Shown here piece by piece: positions 1 through 5,540 of a DNA stretch of 8,847 bases. The first letter of the stretch is position 1; the number at the start of each line of letters is the position of its first letter. The stretch is from JACPLA01 sp035291905 (lineage in GTDB: Bacteria > Bacteroidota > Ignavibacteria > UBA10030), in contig DATDRF010000015.1 of NCBI GenBank assembly GCA_035291905.1, positions 1 through 8,847 on the forward strand. Direction: 5' to 3'. Below the pieces are notes generated by a model that worked only from the letters and a program-made list of their open reading frames with translations, was not told where the DNA came from and did not search any database. Made by a program: the position numbers and the translations under genes.

Positions 1-1
1 C

Positions 2-259
2 TTCGAGATCGCCATGAAAGTCAACATGGACAGGCTTGCAGGCGGTTTCGTGGTCACAAACTTCGACCTTTATGCAGACGGCGAGCCGATTGCCGCTGTC
101 AGTCCCGAAATGATGCCTCCGCTTCTCCTCCGGGAAGAAGAGGTGGTAATCAACGGACGTACGTTCTGCTTCCAAGCCAATCTCAAGGAGCTGCGCGGAT
201 CATATGGGCGAGCCGTCCTGGGAGCCCTGATCACCATAAAGGCCCGTTCCTGCGAGTGA
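2..259 (+). CDS. C-terminal part of an unrecognised protein (5' end outside window)
   Basis: The frame is open from base 2 and reads F-E-I-A before the first ATG at 14. No ribosome binding site precedes that ATG, so the gene most likely starts left of the window; a start at 14 would give 81 residues. The visible part has short alternating hydrophobic stretches, such as GGFVVTNFDLYADGEPIAAV and the closing AVLGALITIKARSC, which suggests a compact beta-rich domain rather than a membrane protein. There is no signal peptide or transmembrane helix in view. I do not recognise the family and assign no function. The stop at 257-259 lies about 50 bases before the decayed NTF2-like remnant. Confidence 0.5.
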   Translation, partial: FEIAMKVNMDRLAGGFVVTNFDLYADGEPIAAVSPEMMPPLLLREEEVVINGRTFCFQANLKELRGSYGRAVLGALITIKARSCE

Positions 260-312
260 GGGGATGCTCCAGTATCTCGCTTGGTTCTTATTCATGCACC
301 ATTGGACCGACC

Positions 313-520
313 ATGACCCCGGCACAAGAGTTGTCAAGACATGGGTTGAGAAATTCAATGCAGCGGGCATTGAAGGCCTTACGGCGCTCTATCACCTGAT
401 GCTGTCCTCTTCCAGTTGAAAAATGGCTTGATTGTCTTCCAAAGGGGATATATCGACCAATTGACATTCTTCAGACTTCAGGGGATACCGATACCTAACA
501 AGTATCTTCAAAGCAGATGA
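313..520 (+). pseudogene. Remnant of an NTF2/SnoaL-like protein, two frameshifts
   Basis: No single frame gives a protein, but three successive frames join into one family-like sequence. The ATG at 313 reads MTPAQE; at about 330 the frame changes and reads VVKTWVEKFNAAGIEGLTALYH; at about 396 it changes again and reads DAVLFQLKNGLIVFQRGYID. The joined pattern (helix with W-x-x-x-F-N, then G-I-E-G-L-x-x-L-Y, then H-[P]-D-A-V) is the start of the NTF2-like/SnoaL fold, seen in many small polyketide-cyclase-like or unassigned proteins. One missing base in the CAC-C-T-GAT stretch would restore HPDAV. Similarity fades after about 480 and the last frame stops at 518-520, so the 3' half is lost or unrecognisable. 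A 51-codon reading from an ATG at 264 covers only the middle frame. The family call is from memory of the motif, not a search. Confidence 0.5.
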
Positions 521-948
521 TACAACGGCTGCTGTTAATTGCATGAATCAGAATGAAGATTGCTGAAATCGGTTCGTTTTAGCCAATTACTATTGAGTCA
601 TTCATCCCATCATCATTGCCCACATGAGGAGAAATAGCTATTTTGTTAAACAGGTAGGACAACTCCCGGCCTTGGGAGACTCGAAAGCTTTTGGGGAGTG
701 CAAGAGCTGTCGTGCGGCCGAGATGATGTGGTATCGTGTAGGAGATTTGCACGGAGTAAAAAGTGTACCGTAGCAGACAATCCCTGAAGCAGCCATCAGA
801 GATCGTCGCGAACGTCTTGAGGCTTCGACTGCTCGACAAGCTCGCAGCTCAGCCTCAATGCAGACTTCGCCGGGCCACGTCGCGTACGTCAGGCCCAACA
901 GATTGATCTCGCGCAAGGGATTTCTCTTAACCACCGGGGAGAACGCTC
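521..948 (+). other. Stretch without a supported gene
   Basis: These 428 bases hold several overlapping ORFs of 50-100 codons on both strands, none with a convincing ribosome binding site or recognisable protein. A plus-strand ORF from 624 to 773 (49 residues, containing CKSC) is the only one that looks faintly protein-like, but it has no Shine-Dalgarno sequence. The stretch may include the unrecognisable 3' part of the NTF2-like remnant. A short inverted repeat lies at 819-856. No promoter was identified. Confidence 0.5.
819..856. repeat. Short imperfect inverted repeat (hairpin)
   Basis: The arms GAGGCT (819-824) and AGCCTC (851-856) are perfect complements, and inside them CTGC pairs with GCAG around a central part rich in TCGA and GCTCG. 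No T-run follows on either strand, so it is not an intrinsic terminator. It resembles the small palindromes scattered between genes in genomes of this type; its role is unknown. Confidence 0.4.
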
Positions 949-1299
949 ATGCTGAAATATCTTGTGGTTATTCTCTTTCTGCCTGCCTGCACCGCCGGGC
1001 GAATGAGTGGAGAGAACTGCACAACAATCACGAGGGGTCAATTCCCTGCACTAGCGACCCCAGATTCAATCTCGTGGAGCATTGTCGATTTCAGAGAAAT
1101 CAGCAATCATTGCTTTCGGGAAGAGTTGATCTATTCCGGATCATTCAGAGACTACCATTTGATTTCTTGGAACGACAGCGATTCAGACTATGACCACGCA
1201 GAGCATAGGTTTGCGGTACTCAGGGGGACTTTCACACCGCTGAATCCGTTTGAATACGCTGCCACGGGGAGAATGGGAGAGCAACGGGTCTTCAGGTGA
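949..1299 (+). CDS. Putative small lipoprotein, function unknown
   Basis: The 116-residue product starts with a short lipoprotein signal: MLKYLVVILFLPAC, with a lysine, a hydrophobic run and an L-P-A-C lipobox, so Cys14 would be lipidated and the protein anchored in the membrane facing out of the cytoplasm. A GGGGAG ribosome binding site lies 7 bases before the ATG and fixes this start over an overlapping ORF (858-1193) in another frame. The mature part has no further membrane helix. It has two more cysteines and an acidic patch NDSDSDYDHAEH near residues 74-85. I recognise no family. The decayed gene to its left leaves open that it is a shortened relic. It stands alone, with non-coding DNA on both sides. 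Confidence 0.5.
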   Translation: MLKYLVVILFLPACTAGRMSGENCTTITRGQFPALATPDSISWSIVDFREISNHCFREELIYSGSFRDYHLISWNDSDSDYDHAEHRFAVLRGTFTPLNPFEYAATGRMGEQRVFR

Positions 1300-1458
1300 G
1301 CAGGCATCCCGGTATCCAAGAAGCAGATTGTGTTGACTTCTGTTGCACTCGCGAAAGATTCTTTTTAGAGTTCATCATTCATTCCCCTTGATCGTTGGAA
1401 AAAGTCCCCCCACTCGCCCCTCTCTCTGATGTATTGAACCTACTCATACCACAGCACA
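1300..1458 (+). other. Intergenic spacer, nothing recognised
   Basis: Between the putative lipoprotein and the inverted-repeat element there is no ORF with a binding site, no hairpin followed by a T-run and no recognisable RNA. The C-rich run at 1405-1423 is the only visible compositional feature. Confidence 0.4.
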
Positions 1459-1468
1459 GTTGCATCTA
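1459..1468 (+). repeat. Left copy of direct repeat GTTGCATCTA
   Basis: GTTGCATCTA occurs here and again at 1760-1769, on either side of the palindromic element. The right copy touches the element end, while this copy lies 12 bases outside the left inverted repeat. It may be an offset target-site duplication, part of a longer element boundary, or chance. Confidence 0.35.
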
Positions 1469-1532
1469 TAAGGATTTCCGACCGGTTGGGTAGTGGGTCA
1501 GTTTCAATACTAGACTACAACGCAGAGTCGCG

Positions 1533-1568
1533 CCTGCCCGCCTCAATAAGATCTTTGAGGCAGGCGGG
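1533..1568. repeat. Strong hairpin inside the palindromic element
   Basis: CCTCAA (1541-1546) pairs with TTGAGG (1555-1560) around an 8-base loop. The stem continues outwards for eight more positions (1533-1540 with 1561-1568), with one A/C mismatch and one G-T wobble. The result is a stem of about 14 base pairs, rich in G and C. No T-run follows, so it is structural rather than an intrinsic terminator. Confidence 0.55.
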
Positions 1569-1675
1569 GAGGACGCAGACCTGCCTGCCGAAGTGATTCA
1601 TTCACCATTTCAATATAGCGGAATGGTCGGCACGCAGGCAGGGGATCGCGGAGAACAGCAGAATCACGCAAATTC

Positions 1676-1714
1676 CTCTGCGTTTCTCTGCGACCTCTGC
1701 GCCTGCCGGCAGGC
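1676..1714. repeat. CTCTGCG repeats and 14-base perfect palindrome
   Basis: CTCTGCG occurs three times at 1676-1682, 1686-1692 and 1695-1701, in steps of 10 and 9 bases, and its complement CGCAGAG is at 1521-1527 in the other arm. It is followed by the perfect palindrome GCCTGCCGGCAGGC at 1701-1714. Motifs of this kind are common in intergenic repeats of environmental Bacteroidota-like genomes (recollection, not a search). Confidence 0.5.
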
Positions 1715-1759
1715 AGGCCTTCGCGTTGAAGATTACATCAAACTGACCCACTACCACCG

Positions 1760-1769
1760 GTTGCATCTA
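1760..1769 (+). repeat. Right copy of direct repeat GTTGCATCTA
   Basis: Identical to 1459-1468 and overlapping the outer edge of the right inverted repeat by three bases. Confidence 0.35.
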
Positions 1770-1826
1770 AGTCCAAATTGAAGTTATTTTGACTTTGATG
1801 TGCTTTTCAAAAGGACTGGCAAAGCA

Positions 1827-2531
1827 ATGAAAACAATTGGACTGTTGGGGGGAATGAGTTGGGAATCGACGATACCTTATTACCGGATCATCAACGAGAC
1901 CATCAAGAATTGTCTTGGAGGCCTTCATTCGGCGAAGATTGTCATGCACAGTGTCGATTTCCACGACATAGAGATTCTGCAACGGACAGGACGTTGGGAA
2001 GAATGCGGCCGCATTCTGGCGCAGGCGGCCTCCTCTCTGGAGCAGGCAGGCGCGGAGCTCCTCGTGATCTGCACCAACACCATGCACAAGGTCGCTCCTG
2101 CTATTGAACAGGCCGTTTCGATTCCGCTCCTCCACATTGTCGACCCTACGGCCGCGGCGGTCAAAAAGGCGAAGATCTCGACGGTTGGGCTGTTGGGTAC
2201 GAGATTCACAATGGAAGAGGATTTCTACATTGATCGGCTCCGACAGAAGCACGGTTTGACCATCCTGGTTCCGGAACAATACGATCGGCTTGAAATCCAC
2301 CGCGTGATCTTCGATGAGCTTTGCGTTGGAACAATCGTGGAGAGCTCGCGCAGCGAATACCATCGCATCATTGACCGACTCATCGCCCAGGGGGCCCAAG
2401 GGATCATTCTCGGCTGCACGGAGATTTCGATGCTTGTCAAGCCCGCGAAGATCCCGGTTCCAGTTTTTGACACCACAAGCCTCCACGCAGAATACGCCGC
2501 CCTCCGCGCGCTGAACGAAGAGATGGTATAG
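1827..2531 (+). CDS. Aspartate/glutamate racemase family protein (YgeA/RacX-like)
   Basis: The 234-residue protein has the layout of the cofactor-independent amino-acid racemases of the Asp/Glu/hydantoin racemase superfamily, which invert the alpha carbon with two cysteines acting as acid and base. It opens with the family's MKTIGLLGGMSWEST and carries both catalytic motifs: CTNTMH (Cys82) and GCTEI (Cys197). The length matches YgeA-type enzymes at about 230 residues, and no signal is present, so it acts in the cytoplasm. The exact substrate (Asp, Glu or a broader range) cannot be read from the sequence. The start at 1827 is chosen over an in-frame ATG at 1800 because family similarity begins exactly there and AAAGGA lies about 11 bases upstream. 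The fucosidase gene follows after 12 bases, so they are probably co-transcribed. The promoter must lie within about 60 bases of the palindromic element or inside it. Confidence 0.9.
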   Translation: MKTIGLLGGMSWESTIPYYRIINETIKNCLGGLHSAKIVMHSVDFHDIEILQRTGRWEECGRILAQAASSLEQAGAELLVICTNTMHKVAPAIEQAVSIPLLHIVDPTAAAVKKAKISTVGLLGTRFTMEEDFYIDRLRQKHGLTILVPEQYDRLEIHRVIFDELCVGTIVESSRSEYHRIIDRLIAQGAQGIILGCTEISMLVKPAKIPVPVFDTTSLHAEYAALRALNEEMV

Positions 2532-2543
2532 GATGTTGTACCC

Positions 2544-3995
2544 ATGATGAAAATCTCCCTGCAAATAGCGTTTCCTCTTTTCGTCTTTCTTTGCGGCTGC
2601 GTGAGGACAACTCCGCCGCCCCCTTTTGGCGCCGTCCCAAGTGAGCGCCAACTTCAATGGCACCGGATGAAGTACTACGCTTTCATCCATTTTGGCCCTA
2701 ACACGTTTACCGATAAGGAATGGGGATTCGGCGACGAGCCCGAATCGGTGTTCAACCCGACGCAACTGGATTGCCGTCAATGGGCCAGAGTGGCCAAAGA
2801 AGGCGGGATGGAGGGAATTATTATTACGGCAAAACACCACGACGGCTTTTGCCTCTGGCCCTCGAAGTACACGGAACATTCCGTGAAGAACTCTCCGTGG
2901 AAGAACGGCAAGGGAGATGTTCTGAGTGAGCTTCAGCAGGCTTGCGATGAATACGGATTGAAGCTTGGGATCTACCTTTCACCCTGGGACCGCAACCACC
3001 CCGCGTACGGGACTCCGGCGTATCTTGATTACTATCGCAATCAGCTCCGCGAACTCCTCACGAACTACGGAGAGGTATTCGAAGTATGGTTTGACGGCGC
3101 AAACGGCGGCGACGGATACTACGGCGGGGCCCGGGAAACACGAAGGATCGACAACACTTCATACTACGACTGGGAACACACTCGGAGCGTCGTCAGAAAG
3201 CTTCAGCCTGATGCCTGCATGTTCAGCGACGGCGGGCCTGATGTCCGCTGGATCGGCAACGAACAAGGGTATGCGGGAGAAACGAATTGGTCCACCGTGA
3301 AGAGCGGAATCTTCTATCCCGGCGTACCCGACGTCACCGACCAGCTCCAATCGGGACACGAAGACGGTGAGCTCTGGATCCCGGCTGAGGTCAATACTTC
3401 AATCCGGCCGGGATGGTTCTACCATCAGTCGGAAGACGACAAGGTGAAACCATTGGGCCGGTTGATCGACAACTGGTATCATTCTGTCGGCATGAACGGC
3501 AATTTCCTCCTCAACCTACCTCCCGACAAACGGGGCCTGATCCATGAGCACGATGCCGCGCGTCTCCTTGAGCTTAGGAAATATCTTGACGAGGGCTTCT
3601 CGAACAATCTTGCCCGAGACGCCGTTGCCGGGGCTTCAAACACCCGCGGCGGCGAAGAGATCTTCTCGGCACTGATGGCCATCGATCAGAATCCTGATAC
3701 GTATTGGGCAACCGACGACAATATCAAACAGGCGTTACTGACCATCGATTTGGGAAAACCGACAGAGGTCAATGCACTGCTGATCCAGGAATACATTCCC
3801 CTGGGCCAGCGTGTGAAATCGTTCGTCGTTAAGACCGATGAAAACGTCGAGGTCGCGCGCGGAACCACGATCGGGAACAGAAGAATCGTCCGATGGAAGA
3901 CAGTTCAAACCAGGACGCTCACGGTGAACATGACTGCGAATGCCTGTCCGACAATCTCGAATATTGAGGCTTACCGCGTGCCTGACGACCTATGA
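2544..3995 (+). CDS. Lipoprotein alpha-L-fucosidase (GH29) with discoidin-like domain
   Basis: A 483-residue glycoside hydrolase family 29 enzyme that removes terminal alpha-L-fucose from glycans. Residues 1-19 form a lipoprotein signal ending in L-C-G-C, so Cys19 would anchor it in the envelope. The catalytic (beta/alpha) barrel spans about 35-350: the YYAFIHFGPNTFTDKEWGFG start, the AKHHDGFCLWPS motif (96-107), the nucleophile Asp184 in VWFDG, and probable acid/base Glu240 in IGNEQG. The GNE motif and overall shape resemble the alpha-1,3/1,4-specific B subgroup. Residues about 355-478 look like an F5/8 type C domain (DQNPDTYWATDD to CPTISNIEAY), which may bind sugars. An AGGA 10 bases upstream supports the ATG at 2544; the next codon, at 2547, is also ATG. 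The gene follows the racemase closely, and its TGA overlaps the ATG of the broken DUF6174 gene (ATGA). No transporter or fucose catabolism gene is in view. Confidence 0.93.
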   Translation: MMKISLQIAFPLFVFLCGCVRTTPPPPFGAVPSERQLQWHRMKYYAFIHFGPNTFTDKEWGFGDEPESVFNPTQLDCRQWARVAKEGGMEGIIITAKHHDGFCLWPSKYTEHSVKNSPWKNGKGDVLSELQQACDEYGLKLGIYLSPWDRNHPAYGTPAYLDYYRNQLRELLTNYGEVFEVWFDGANGGDGYYGGARETRRIDNTSYYDWEHTRSVVRKLQPDACMFSDGGPDVRWIGNEQGYAGETNWSTVKSGIFYPGVPDVTDQLQSGHEDGELWIPAEVNTSIRPGWFYHQSEDDKVKPLGRLIDNWYHSVGMNGNFLLNLPPDKRGLIHEHDAARLLELRKYLDEGFSNNLARDAVAGASNTRGGEEIFSALMAIDQNPDTYWATDDNIKQALLTIDLGKPTEVNALLIQEYIPLGQRVKSFVVKTDENVEVARGTTIGNRRIVRWKTVQTRTLTVNMTANACPTISNIEAYRVPDDL

Positions 3996-4427
3996 GAAGA
4001 ACCTATGGCAGATATTGCTGCTTGTCCTCGTTTCGTTGAGCCCTTTTTGCGCCGACAAAGGAACACATTGATTTGGACCATCGGATCCTCTGGGAATCGC
4101 GCGGAATCCGCGACTACACGATCATTCAGCAAAGGCAGTGTTATTGTCCGAACGGGGCCCGCAGGATGCAGATCGTCGTACTCGCCGACTCCGTTTTTTC
4201 CATTCCTCCCCTCGATACGCCGGTCCGCCTGTTTATGCCAATGCACATCTCTCTATTGACGGTCTCTTTCATTCATCGAGACATCGCGTGCAAGACCTTC
4301 GACGATTGTCGAAGTTACTTACAATGAGAGATTCGGCTGCCCGATGAGAATTCTTGTCGACCCGATTCCGCAGGCAGGCGATGACGAAGTGGCCAATATG
4401 ACCTCAGATTTTCTGCCGATCAAATAG
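3992..4427 (+). pseudogene. Decayed DUF6174-type secreted protein, several frameshifts
   Basis: The ATG at 3992 overlaps the fucosidase stop, but no frame stays open. Joining frames restores a full DUF6174-like protein of about 145 residues: signal-peptide-like LWQILLLVLVSLSPFCADKG (from 4003); ILWESRGIRDYTIIQQRQCYC with PNGARRMQIVVLADSVF (about 4070-4197); PRYAGPPVYANAHLSIDGLF (about 4210-4269); FIETSRARPSTIVEVTYNER (from 4272), FGCPMRILVDPIP and DDEVANMTSDFLPI, ending at TAG 4425-4427. The DY...C-x-C motif, the S/T-IDGLF block, the VxY...GCP block and the DDE...SDF tail are the family's ordered landmarks. Changes of frame occur before 4003, near 4060-4070, near 4194-4200 (a run of six T) and at 4267-4271. 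The family's biochemical role is unknown; members are exported. Either the gene is dead or the assembly has errors here. The spacing shows it was once coupled to the fucosidase. Confidence 0.82.
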
Positions 4428-4485
4428 CATCACCGGCTGCAAGCAGCTCATGGAACCGGACTGACCTACAACGCGGAGAACAGGT

Positions 4486-4848
4486 ATGGACAAGGTGCAG
4501 ATTGCGGAGAAATTCACCCATATCACGGAACATTGGCGGCCCAAAATCGTAGCACAATTGAACGGCCAGGAGGTCAAGCTCGTCAAGTTCAAGGGTGAGT
4601 TTGTATGGCACAACCACGACGACGCCGATGAGCTCTTTCTCGTATGGCGCGGGCGTTTTCGGATCGAGTTCCGCGACCGGTCAGTTCAGTTGAGGGAAGG
4701 AGAATTCATGGTTATCCCGCGCGGGGTTGAGCACCGGCCTGTGGCAGATGAGGAAGTGGAGGTGATGCTTTTCGAACCGGCAAATACCAGGAACACGGGG
4801 AACGTTCACGATGACCGGCTTACAGCACCGCCGCGTGAGACGGTTTGA
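4486..4848 (+). CDS. Single-domain cupin protein
   Basis: A 120-residue small beta-barrel protein of the cupin superfamily (cupin_2 type). The two conserved cupin motifs are intact. Motif 1 reads WHNHDDADELFLVWRGRFRI, with metal ligands His42, His44 and Glu49. Motif 2 reads EGEFMVIPRGVEHRPVA, with ligand His83. The length is typical for a lone cupin domain, and there is no signal, so it is cytoplasmic. Such proteins bind a divalent metal and may act as isomerases, oxygenases or sugar-nucleotide binders; the sequence does not tell which. GGAGAACAGGT just before the ATG is a good ribosome binding site. The methyltransferase gene follows after 21 bases, so the pair is probably one transcript. 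About 58 bases without a visible terminator separate it from the DUF6174 remnant, so read-through from the fucosidase is possible. Confidence 0.85.
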   Translation: MDKVQIAEKFTHITEHWRPKIVAQLNGQEVKLVKFKGEFVWHNHDDADELFLVWRGRFRIEFRDRSVQLREGEFMVIPRGVEHRPVADEEVEVMLFEPANTRNTGNVHDDRLTAPPRETV

Positions 4849-4869
4849 AACCCGGGAGGCAAAGAAAGA

Positions 4870-5484
4870 ATGAACCGGTGCTCTCGAAAGAAGTGTTCCC
4901 TGCTCTTCATTTCCCTGCTGCTTGTTTCCGGACTTCTTTTCGGTCAGGACCGGCGACGGGACTCGTGGCAGCAACCTGAAGCAATTATGGATTCACTGAG
5001 GATCAGAGCCGGGATGATCATTGGAGAGGCTGGGGCCGGAGACGGATACTTCACTTTTCATCTCGCCGGCCGCGTGGGGCCCGGGGGGAGGGTGTATGCA
5101 AACGATATCGATGAGGATGCTCTGGAGAAGCTGCAGGAAAGAATGAAAAAGGAGGAGGTCGGCAACATCGAAACGATCCTTGCCGAAACCGACGACCCTA
5201 TGTTTCCACCCGGCAAGCTCGACATGGTAATCATGATGAACGTTTTTCACCACATCGAGGATTCGGAAGAATGGATGAAGAACGTCATTCCTGGCATGAA
5301 ACCCGGGGCACCCATGGCATTCATCGAAACCGATCCCGGCAAGCGATCATCCTGGAGAGATCACTTCCTCACGAAGCAGGAGATCCTCAAACGAATGGAA
5401 AAGACCCGGTTTAAGTTTATCCGGACGTTTGATTTCCTCGAACGGGACACCATCTATCTCTTTTCCCTCGACTCTGCGCAGTAG
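4870..5484 (+). CDS. Exported class I SAM-dependent methyltransferase-like protein
   Basis: The 204-residue protein has a Rossmann-type methyltransferase domain behind an apparent signal peptide. Residues 1-25 are basic then hydrophobic (MNRCSRKKCSLLFISLLLVS, then GLLFG before QD), with likely cleavage near 25. The phrase DSWQQPEAIMDSLRIRAGM precedes the cofactor loop EAGAGDGYF (53-61, glycines 55, 57 and 59). An acidic strand end ANDIDED (78-83) is where the ribose would bind, and MVIMMNVFHHIED (119-131) is motif IV-like. The C-terminal part ends in TIYLFSL as in many short members. GGGAGG about 11 bases before the ATG supports the start. It shares a transcript with the cupin. Export is odd, since SAM is made in the cytoplasm; related proteins with this signal are often annotated in environmental genomes, without a known substrate. 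The N-terminus could instead be a membrane anchor with the domain inside. Confidence 0.85.
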   Translation: MNRCSRKKCSLLFISLLLVSGLLFGQDRRRDSWQQPEAIMDSLRIRAGMIIGEAGAGDGYFTFHLAGRVGPGGRVYANDIDEDALEKLQERMKKEEVGNIETILAETDDPMFPPGKLDMVIMMNVFHHIEDSEEWMKNVIPGMKPGAPMAFIETDPGKRSSWRDHFLTKQEILKRMEKTRFKFIRTFDFLERDTIYLFSLDSAQ

Positions 5485-5500
5485 GTCCTCTCCCAACACC

Positions 5501-5528
5501 TCGTACTTCGCACCTTGCACTTCGTACC
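5501..5528. repeat. Tandem degenerate 7-base repeats (TCGYACY)
   Basis: Four successive heptamers fill the gap between two convergent genes: TCGTACT, TCGCACC, TTGCACT, TCGTACC. A weaker fifth unit, CAACACC, precedes them at 5494-5500. The consensus is T-[C/T]-G-[C/T]-A-C-[C/T]. The sequence is not coding and does not form a terminator. Confidence 0.6.
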
Positions 5529-5540
5529 CGGAGCCTTTTT

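Larger units (their letters stand above)
1481..1762. mobile_element. Palindromic MITE-like element with inverted ends
   Basis: A 16-base sequence GGTAGTGGGTCAGTTT at 1489-1504 recurs as its exact reverse complement at 1740-1755. The match continues outwards as ACCGGT on both sides with a 2-base offset (1481-1486 against 1757-1762). Further inside, CAACGC pairs with GCGTTG and GCCTGCC-type blocks recur at both ends, so the roughly 280 bases form a long imperfect palindrome. It encodes no transposase; the only ORF (1593-1781) runs across the repeats and out of the element. This structure fits a miniature inverted-repeat element or a non-autonomous intergenic repeat. It ends 64 bases before the racemase start, so it may affect that promoter. 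A 10-base direct repeat brackets the region. Mobility is inference; only the structure is seen. Confidence 0.6.

Noticed and set aside
264..419. Helix-turn-helix fragment of an IS630-like transposase
   Set aside because: The phrase WVEKFNAAGIEGL first suggested a transposase HTH, but continuation in the next frame (DAVLFQ) fits the NTF2/SnoaL fold better and no other transposase parts are present.
624..773. 49-codon plus-strand ORF with CKSC
   Set aside because: It has no ribosome binding site and no homology I can name; too short to support on its own.
858..1193. 111-codon frame overlapping the putative lipoprotein
   Set aside because: It lacks a binding site and signal; the lipoprotein frame has both.
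1593..1781. 62-codon frame inside the palindromic element
   Set aside because: It is built from the repeat motifs and the inverted end, has no binding site, and ends outside the element.
1767..2879. 370-codon open frame on the minus strand opposite the racemase and fucosidase start
   Set aside because: It overlaps two well-supported genes, has no signal or family motif, and is arginine-rich as expected for a shadow frame.
5485..5540. Bidirectional terminator between the convergent methyltransferase and amidase genes
   Set aside because: A TTTTT follows GGAGCC, but no complementary arm forms a stem; the space is occupied by heptamer repeats.
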